In this document: positions 56,659 through 64,000 of the stretch, one piece after another | Layout: the number at the start of each line of letters is the position of its first letter | How positions within the stretch are numbered: the first letter of the stretch is position 1 | Origin: Ricinus communis | Lineage: Eukaryota > Streptophyta > Magnoliopsida > Malpighiales > Euphorbiaceae | Assembly: GCF_019578655.1 (NCBI RefSeq) | Contig: NC_063259.1 | Span: 18,690,489 to 18,754,488, forward strand | Length of the DNA stretch: 64,000 nt | Direction: 5' to 3' | The notes under the pieces: model-generated | Database searches by the model: none | The model's input: only the letters and a program-made list of their open reading frames with translations | Told to the model about the DNA's origin: nothing | Position numbers and translations under genes: made by a program

Positions 56659-57556
56659 AATCACCCCACACTTAGCGCATTGCTTGTCCTCAAGCAATTA
56701 ATAACTCTCCTTACAAAACTGCAGTCAGCAATTCCTTACAGTTTATGCCCCCAGTCCACAACAGATAGTATTCAACACATCTCAAAGGATACTCAATCAT
56801 AAATCAAATTGCAAATCATTAACAGAGAATGGAAATAATATTAATGCATGAATAACTTAAATGACAACTCAACACAAACATCACGAACCAATGCCTCACA
56901 AGGATCACTCAAATCACTCAAAGTGTATATTAGGTGAATAATAAATCCCTCAAAGCAAATGCGCAAGACCTGCTCACCATAAGCTTGCTCATAAATCATG
57001 TCTTTGCTACTGTGAATAAGTAAATACCAAAATCAAAGAGTCTTTACCAAGGTTGTAATGGGGCTAAGGTAAAGGTACGGAGATTTGGGAAAGAAGTGTG
57101 AAAATGCTGGAATTCGTGCGATAAATAAAAAGAATTAAATGCCTAATATACAAAAAGAATTTTTTACTAAAATTCCTACTTCGTAGAGTAATGCTCGCAA
57201 ATGCTCTAAATCCGATAAAGAGATAAATAATTAAAGAATTTTGTTTATTTTCTTCTTCTCTTTCTTTTTCTTTTATCATTTTTTTTGAATAATAAACTAC
57301 CAGCTTATAAGAACTGCTGCATACTTACAGAATAAAAATACAGTTTGGATCGGAGGAAGCATCTAAAATATTAAAAGGACTTAGTGAATTTACCAACATA
57401 GCAACTAGCATTTTAATCCCACAAAAGGGTGAGCAAATCACAAAACGAAATTCCAGCTTAAGGGTAAAGGAAAGATAAATGTAAAGAATAGTGTAATTGG
57501 AGTGTATAGGTGTAGATTATGAAGAAAATGTTAAGGCTCAAAACTGGCTAACTAAT
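56659..57556 (-). other. 3' internal tail of second tandem copy
   Basis: Nearly identical by eye to 50549-51440 (polypurine tract, CAAGCAATTAATAACTCTCC, and so on) and ends at GGCTAACTAAT, where it joins an LTR piece. No gene. Confidence 0.7.
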
Positions 57557-57804
57557 TTGGGAACATGGCCAGTTTTAAAACAAACACGGCCGTGTTCAGC
57601 TTCCTTATGCGCAAACTCGACTTGTTTCGGCAACTTTGATGTCCAATTCTGCTCCAATTCTTCCCTTTATCACTCTTTGGCTTCTTTTGGACCTAATGCA
57701 CACAAACAGACGCATAGGGTGACTGTTGGGACCAATTCACATCCAAATGTACATAAAATGAGCCTTAAAAACCCCATTTAGATGTGTGTATTTTACGCAC
57801 ATCA
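57557..57804 (-). repeat. LTR family A, 5' end only (distal piece of complex)
   Basis: In reverse TGATGTGCGTAAAATACACA... for 248 bp including one AACACGGCCGTGTT palindrome (57583-57596), then truncated. Followed at 57805 by the duplication GTTGA. Confidence 0.8.
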
Positions 57805-59182
57805 GTTGACTTAGATGCATCCTTGGTTGCATCAGAGATTTATGATACCTTCAATATAAATGGAACGACTGATGATACCATTCGGTTGAGGCTGTTTCTT
57901 TTTTCTTTAAGGGACCAAGTGAAGAGATGGTTGCAGTCACTCCTAGCCAACACTATTATGACATGTAGTTCTTTGGCTGAAAAGTTTTTATATAAGTAAT
58001 TTCCTCCTACTAAAACTACTAAATTGAGAAATGACATATCTTCTTTTGTGCAGTTCGATGACGAGAGTATGTATGATGCCTGGGAGAGGTACAAGGACTT
58101 GCTTCGATGTTGCCTGCATCACGGATTACCAGTATGAATGCAGGTTCAGACTTTCTATAGCGGTTTGAACCTCGGTACCAGGCAGATGGTAAATGCTGCA
58201 GCAGATGGAGCCCTGAATAGTAAGACGCCGGAGCAGGCGCAAAATCTGATAGAGGAGATGACCATGAACAACTACTAGTGGCAATCCTCTAGGAGTCGGC
58301 CAATTAAGCAGGGAGTGGTTAACCAGTTAGATTCTACAGCAGCCTTGGCAGCTCAGGTGGAGCTTCTAGCCAAGAAAATAGACCAACTCCAAATGTCGGT
58401 TCATACAGCATAGATAAACTGCGAGTTCTGTGGTGGCCCGCACTACGGTGCAGACTATAATGCGGGAAGTATGTTTGCTTCACCTTCCACTTCTTCTCCT
58501 TTTCCAACCTCTATTGTTTATGCTGATCTTGAATAGGTAGACTATATGGATACTGCACCTAGACAGCAGAATAATCCATACAGCAATACATATAACCCAG
58601 GTTGGTGCAATCATTCCAACTTCAGTTGGAGGAATAACAATGCCTAGGGACCACCAGGCTTTCAGAGATTGCATCAGCAACAGCCCCAATAGCAAGTTGG
58701 TCCATCCCAACTACCTCCACCTCAGGATAAGAAGCCCAATCTCGAGGAGTTGGTGATAAAATTTGTGTCCTCTACCGACAATAGGTTTCAGTAGACGGAT
58801 AGTGCACTTAAGAATCAGCAGGCCTCTATTCAGAATTTGGAGAACCAGATAGGCCAGATTTCTAAGATGTTGGCTGAGAGACAACTAGGGACACTCCTCA
58901 GCACTACAGAGTCTAATCCGAGGGAGCACTGCAAGGCTATCACCTTACGATCAAGTACGTAGTTATCTAGTTCTTTGCCTGTAGCTGATAATGATAATGT
59001 TGTTATGCAGGATGAGCCTGCCAGGAAGGAGCCAGAGCCTGAGAAGATAGAACCTGTGAGAGCTGAGGATAATAAGAAGAGTCCAGTGAGAAGAGTACCA
59101 GCCACCCATCCTATATCCTGCTCGACTGAAGCAGGAAAAGGTTGATCATCAGTTTGGTAAGTTTCTAGAACTTTTTAAACAA
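57805..59182 (+). pseudogene. Athila-type gag, main part
   Basis: Segments: SEIYDTFNINGTTDDTIRLR, FSLRDQVKRWLQSLLANT, FVQFDDESMYDAWERYKDLL, FYSGLNLGTRQMVNAAADGA, TPEQAQNLIEEMTMNNY, the knuckle-like CEFCGGPHYGADYN, and a C-terminal NLEELVIKFVSSTDNRFQ, QASIQNLENQIGQISKMLAE, REHCKAITLRS segment. This is the Athila gag (Retrotrans_gag). In-frame TAG codons stand where related proteins have Gln at 58276, 58411, 58534, 58645, 58690, 58792 and 58960, and TGA stands for Trp near 58135. A frame change near 59130 precedes the protease. Confidence 0.85.
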
Positions 59183-59974
59183 ATGCGCATTAACCTCCCT
59201 TTTATTGAGGCTATTTCTCAGATGCTGAAGTATGCGAGATTCTTGAAGGAGATATTGAGCAACAAGAGGAAACTGGAGGACTTGGGATTGGTGACCCTAA
59301 ATGAGGAGTGCTCCCCCATTCTGCAAAACAAGCTGCCTATTAAGAGGCGTGATCCAGGGAGTTTCATAGTATCCTGTATTATTGGTGAATTACCTACTAG
59401 TGGTGCTTTAGCTGACTTAGGAGCTAGTAATAACTTGATGCCCACTAGCTTGTTTGATAGACTTGGTTTGAGTGAGCCTAAACCCACTAGGATGAGTATT
59501 CAGTTAGCCGATAGGACTATTAAGATTCATAGGGGTACAGTTGAGGATGTACTTATTAAAGTAGACAAGTTCATATTTCCTGTTAATTTCATTGTCATGG
59601 ATATGGAGGGTGAGAGTACTGTGCCATTGATCTTAGGTAGACCTTTCCTTGCTACATCTAGGGCTGTTATAGATATTTTTAATAGGAAGCTCCAACTTAG
59701 GGTAGATGACAAAACTATCACCTTTGACTTAGCGACTTCCATGAGACTTTCCTTAGACCATGATGATACTGTATTTTCTGTGGATGTCTTGGATGATGTT
59801 GTTGAGTCTCATATGCAGGAGATTTTGCTTGATGATCCTTTATATGTTGCATTTCAGAGAGATGAGAAGGAGTTGTCCAACGAGCAAGTGTTGGAACAAC
59901 TCGCTTGTTTGCTGCCTAATGAGCCCAGTTATTCTACTGACTTATTTATTTCTCTTGATAGGTCATATGTGTAG
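59183..59974 (+). pseudogene. Athila-type protease region
   Basis: Open for 263 codons. INLPFIEAISQMLKYARFLK, KRRDPGSFIVSCIIGELPTS, then ALADLGASNNLMPTSLFDRL holding the Athila-type active site (DLGAS), LADRTIKIHRGTVEDVLIKV, FIVMDMEGESTVPLILGRPF, DEKELSNEQVLEQLACLLPN. It ends at a TAG (59972-59974) where Gln is expected, so it is continuous with the next part. It would cleave gag-pol. The spacing matches intact Athila polyproteins. Confidence 0.85.
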
Positions 59975-61480
59975 AAGGTGAAACCTTATATTGAGGACCT
60001 CCCAGTCCTAGAGTTGAAGGAATTACCCAAGCACTTGAGTTATGCCTACTTGGATAAGACAAAGAGGCTGCCAGTTATTGTTGCAGCAGACTTGACTCAT
60101 GAGGAGAGGGAGATGACGTTATCCTCTCTTAGGAAGTATCCTACAGCCTTTGCATATAAAATTGTGGACATTCCTGGAATCAACCCTAGTTTGTGTTCGC
60201 ACAAAATTCTGATGGAGGATAGTTTCAGGCCAGTGGTGTAGCCACAAAGACTACTTAACCTGAACATGAAGGAGGTGGTAAAAAAGGAGGTAATTAAACT
60301 TCTTGATTCAAGTTTGATTTATTCCATATCTTATAGCTCTTAGGTGAGTCCTGTGTAGGTTGTGCCAAAGAAAGGTGGGATGACTGTGATAAAGAATGAG
60401 AAGGACGAGTTAATACCAACCAGGACGGTAGCCAGTTTTTGGGTTTGCATAGATTACAGGAGGCTAAATGATGCAACCCGGAAGGACCATTTTCCCATTC
60501 CATTCATTGATCATATGCTTGAGCATCTAGTGGGCCATATGTTTTATTATTTTCTTGATGGCTTTTCAGGTTATTTTCATATATAAACTGCACCTGAGGA
60601 CTAGGAGAAGACAACCTTAACTTGCCCCTATGGGACGTTCGCATATAGGAGGATGCCATTTGGTTTATGCAATGCACCTGCCACTTTTCAGAGATGCATG
60701 ATGGTGATCTTCCATGATATGATTGAGGAATCTATGGAGGTTTTCATAGATGACTTCTCAGTATTTGGTAACTCTTTTTCACATTTTTGTCTAATTTAGA
60801 GCGTATGCTTGCACGTTGTGTTGAGGCAAACTTGGTTCTTAATTGGGAAAAATGCCATTTTAGGGTGAGAGAGGGTATTGTGTTGAGGCACAAGATTTCA
60901 CATGCGGAGATGGAGGTAGATAGAGCTAAGGTAGAGACTATATTGAAATTGCCACCCCTTAGTTCTATTAAGGCTGTTAGGACCTTCCTCGGGCATGCTA
61001 GCTTTTATAGGAGATTTATTAAGGATTTTTCTAAGATAGCTAGGCCTCTTACTTAATTCCTTGTTAAGGATGTATCTTTTGTGTTTGATGTTGATTGCCT
61101 ACAGGCTATTGAGTTATTAAAAAAGCTACTAATCACAGCTCCTATCATGGTTTCACTTGATTGGGAGCTACCCTTTGAACTTATGTGCGATGCTAGTGAT
61201 TATGTAGTTGGAGCTATTCTTGGACAGCCGGTTGAGAAGAAGTTCCAGCCTATCTATTATGGTAGCAAGACTTTGACGGATGCCCAAGAGCACTATACCA
61301 CCACTGAGAAAGAGTTGTTAGCGGTGGTTTATGCCTTCGACAAGTTCCGCTCATACCTTATGCTATCAAAGACCATTATCGTCTATACAGACCATTCGGC
61401 ATTGAGGTACTTGTTCAGAAAGAATGATGCTAAACTAAGACTGATCAGATGGATTTTACTCTTGCAGAGTTTGATATAGA
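59975..61480 (+). pseudogene. Athila-type reverse transcriptase and RNase H
   Basis: Linker LELKELPKHLSYAYLDKTKR; RT: VVPKKGGMTVIKNEKDE, FWVCIDYRRLNDATRKDHFP, FYYFLDGFSGYFHI, TCPYGTFAYRRMPFGLCNAP, VFIDDFSVFG (active-site IDD), a frame change near 60780, NLVLNWEKCHFRVREGIVLR, FLGHASFYRRFIKDFSKIAR. RNase [55 protein letters not shown]. Stops: TAG 60239, 60341 (Trp), 60356; TAA 60584; TAG about 60602; TAA about 61054. Most convert Gln codons. Not functional. Confidence 0.85.
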
Positions 61481-62476
61481 GATCAAGGATAAAAAGGGCG
61501 CTGAAAACTTGGCAGTGGATCACTTATTGAGGTTGGAGAACCCGAGTTTGGTAGCACTTGATGAGAGGGCCATTAATGATAGTTTCCTTCATGAGCATTT
61601 GTGTTCATTGTAGGTATACACTGATTCTCCTTGGTTTTCGAATTTTGCGAATTATTTGGTTACAAAAGTCCTACCAAAGGGTATGACATATTAGCAAATG
61701 AAGAAATTCTTTACTGACTTGAAATACTACATTTGGAAAGACCTCTTTCTGTTTCTTATTTGTGCAGATCAAGTGATTCGGCGATGTGTATATGGGGAGG
61801 AAACTCTCAAAATCCTTAAGCATTGCCATAAGGGACCAACTAGAGGCCATCAGGCAGCCAATCATACTGCTAGGAAGGTGTTAGATGTGGGATTCTACTG
61901 GCCTACGATCTTTCAAGATGCGAAAGCCTTTGTCCAGGTTTGTGATGCATGTCAACGGTCAGGTAACATCTCTTCCCGTGATGAGATGCCCTAGACTAGT
62001 ATACAAGTTGTTGAGATTTTTGATGTTTAGGGCATCGACTTCATGGGACCCTTTCCTTCTTCTTATAGAAATAAGTCCATACTTGTGGCTGTTGAGTACT
62101 TTTCGAAGTGGCCAAAGGTGCAAGCTTTTCCCATTGATGATGCCAGGGTCGTTGCTAGGTTCCTTAAGAAATTGTTTGCTAGGTTTGGTACACTTAAAAC
62201 ATTGATTGGTGATAGGGGGACCCATTTTTTTAATATCCAACTAGGGAAAGTACTTAAATGCTATAGGGTCACATATCAGTTCTCTACACCCTATCACCCA
62301 CAAATTAGCGGGCAAGTGGAGGTAACTAATAGGGGTTTAAAATGCATTCTAGAGAGAACCTAAGGACTAGTAGGAAGGATTGGACTGCCAAGTTAGATGA
62401 CATATTGTGGACTTTTAGAACAGCCTATAGGACTTCTATTGATTTTACACCGTATAGGCTAGTTTATGGTAAGACA
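61481..62476 (+). pseudogene. Athila-type integrase, cut by an insertion
   Basis: RNase H-integrase linker with DKKGAENLAVDHLLRLENPS-like residues, then KYYIWKDLFLFLICADQVIR, HHCC zinc finger (GHQAANHTARK...VCDACQRSG), the core with GIDFMGPFPSSYRNKSILVA, a TLIGDRGTHFFN segment (second catalytic Asp), and HPQISGQVEVTNRGLK (catalytic Glu). A shift near 62363 precedes LDDILWTFRTAYRTSIDFTP and YRLVYGKT. Sequence stops matching at 62476. Stops include TAG at about 61611, 61694, 61992 and 62026 (Gln, Gln, Gln, Trp expected). Confidence 0.85.
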
Positions 62477-64000
62477 TGTAACACCCCCATCACATGCTAA
62501 CCAATAAACATTAGCCAGGAAGCATACAAGCGTCGTAGAATATATACTACAGGTAGATAGGTCAATATGTAGGTTGTTAAGAATCCAGACACAAGGTTAT
62601 TAACATATAAACATATGATTATACTTAAACATCATTTAACAAGTATTACAAACATCTTCTTATGCCTTATAAGGCATACTTCCATATATATCACATAACT
62701 GCATACAAAAATGCATCAGGAGGAGACTTCACAAAACTGACCCAACTTGATGTGAATCGCTAAAAGCTAGACTTCGCATACAACCAACGGATGCACTACT
62801 ATTTACAAACCTGAAAAGAAAAATTTTGGAGAGGGGTGAACCTCCAAATTTCAAGAAATAAATAATCAACATAATCTATATCACATACACTTAATACAAT
62901 TTCCACCCAATCACATAACTTTCCATGATATTCATAGTTTAGGTATAAAGTCATACCATTCTACTCAATTCATTACAACCATCATAGAAGAAATACAATT
63001 CAACAATTATGGTTAGTTCTCACGGCTTGTGGATCCCCTTTAATGTGCCGCTCCGCCTCATCCTCACATATCACACACGTAAGTTGCTCCGCCTCATCTC
63101 ACATTATACACTTTTATAGCCTCTCTAGGCTTTAGCCTCCCAAGGCTTTATATATATATCTTTTTTTTTCACAGGGAATCCACCATTCACATGCACATAT
63201 GCACTTAACATCACAATTCAATCATTTCACTTATATCATATTTCAGCAATAACAATTGTTCCACTCAACACCAATCATTTCCATCTCGGTCATTCAAACA
63301 TAAACAATATTAAGCAAACGCAACCATTTGCGAACATTTGATTAAATATATGAACATAGTAAATATTAACTATTTACTTACTCAAAATATACTTATTCCT
63401 TTAGCATATAAGAACCTCCTTTCTCCACAACTTCCTTTCCGTGCCTTTGAGTACCTGTCAACACATTCATCAATTCACATTTCATGCATATTACAAATAT
63501 TCATGTAAATGCGAGTTCTAATGCATTACAAGATCATCCCCTCTCTAATTCATAGGTCTAACTCTTCCTCTAAGACTCTCAATTACTGTTTTAATATCCT
63601 ATAAACATTTCCCATCTAGTTAAATACCAATTTAACTCAAATTAACATCAATAAATTGCATAAAACTAATCTCCAACATTTCTGTTTTCTAGATGAATTT
63701 AGTACCAAGGTATATTTATTGCTGGGCAAAATTGGCTTAATACAAATATCTCATATTAAATAGAAATATCCATTTATGCGTCTAGTTTCATCTCCAAGAA
63801 GAATTACTCAATTCCGACTTCTATAGATTTAATTATTTTCAAATTCACCGAGCAAGGGTCATACAAATTTAGTTATACCCGAGCAGAAATCTTTTTGCTC
63901 AATTTAAGCAACCAAAACGGCAAAAATAGCAAAATCACAAAACTACAAAGTTATAGAGGACTCTTTAAAATTCCATAGACACCAATTAAGCTTAATTTGG
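62477..64000. repeat. LTR-like sequence inserted in integrase (right end outside window)
   Basis: TGTAACACCCCC begins exactly where the integrase frame is lost. TGTAACACCC (or its complement at the other end) is a common terminus of plant Ty3/gypsy LTRs. The rest is noncoding and AT-rich, with TGCTCCGCCTCATC repeated at 63086 and, in variant form, at 63049. Orientation and clade cannot be set without the other end. Confidence 0.45.

Larger units (their letters stand above)
49120..57804 (-). mobile_element. Reverse tandem Athila-derived non-autonomous element complex
   Basis: In reverse: LTR start piece (57804-57557), 3' internal tail with polypurine tract (57556-56659), LTR (56658-53751, split by a solo LTR), primer site, 389-codon ORF (53593-52424), 3' noncoding region, polypurine tract, LTR (50548-49120). 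The outermost bases are flanked by GTTGA on both sides, so the complex grew from a single insertion, probably by recombination between LTRs, followed by a deletion in the distal copy. Confidence 0.75.
46196..62476 (+). mobile_element. Forward Athila-type element, multiply interrupted
   Basis: 5' LTR (46196-47679), primer site, gag N-terminal part (47834-48194), then two nested insertions (48195-49114 and 49120-57804), then gag, protease, RT, RNase H and integrase (57805-62476), which is cut by a new LTR-like sequence at 62477. The two gag parts overlap by about ten codons rather than joining exactly, so it is not certain that both belong to one insertion. Confidence 0.6.

Overview
This is a nuclear DNA window from a flowering plant, very likely a eudicot. 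It is AT-rich, has one intron-containing gene of plant type, and the rest is nested LTR retrotransposons (Athila, Tat, Galadriel-like and CRM-like Ty3/gypsy lineages), a hAT remnant, a LINE remnant and a foldback MITE. The density and depth of nesting suggest pericentromeric or other heterochromatin. The species cannot be fixed from the sequence. There is one 500-N assembly gap (7191-7690). Nothing bacterial or organellar is present.

Layout. 1-4677: 3' half of a forward Athila-type element (ORF after pol, long 3' noncoding region, LTR). 4678-10756: a stack of related LTRs, including a forward tandem LTR / 3'-internal / LTR / PBS / deleted internal / partial LTR block (7835-10756). 10757-15906: a Tat-type element with gag only, three tandem-repeat arrays, and LTR arms in inverted orientation. 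15907-28165: a reverse Athila-type element (gag stub, PBS, LTR, extra partial LTR, 3' noncoding region, ATHILA ORF with a likely intron, integrase tail), interrupted at 22512-27463 by a reverse Galadriel-like chromovirus that lost its RT and carries a small inversion around its 5' LTR. 28340-31213: hAT transposase end, Tat RT/RNase H fragment, foldback MITE. 32489-35853: the only cellular gene, an eight-exon TLC-domain membrane protein with an intact 275-codon reading frame. 36480-38560: decayed LINE. 39950-45846: a nearly complete, fairly young CRM-like element with target-site duplication GATAT. 46196-62476: a forward Athila-type element (LTR, PBS, gag, protease, RT, RNase H, integrase) split by a CRM-like LTR fragment and by a reverse tandem complex (49120-57804, duplication GTTGA). 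That complex contains an intact 389-codon ORF and has a solo LTR nested inside it (53958-55441, duplication GGCTA). 62477-64000: the start of another LTR-like sequence inserted in the integrase.

How the parts relate. Several Athila-like families share one plan: LTR ends TGAT...ATCA, a tRNA-Asp-type primer site, a GTGTGGGG polypurine tract next to the 3' LTR, a second copy of that motif about 1.4 kb upstream, and LTRs carrying arrays of a CACGGCCGTG palindrome. Most coding copies are dead, and their in-frame stops are mostly CAG to TAG, as expected from deamination of methylated cytosines. The most unusual items are the intact chimeric ORF of the non-autonomous element, the repeated LTR-sharing tandem architecture, the micro-inversion bounded by inverted 7-mers, and the inverted LTR arms around the gag-only Tat element. 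All family assignments come from reading translated motifs by eye; no database search was run.
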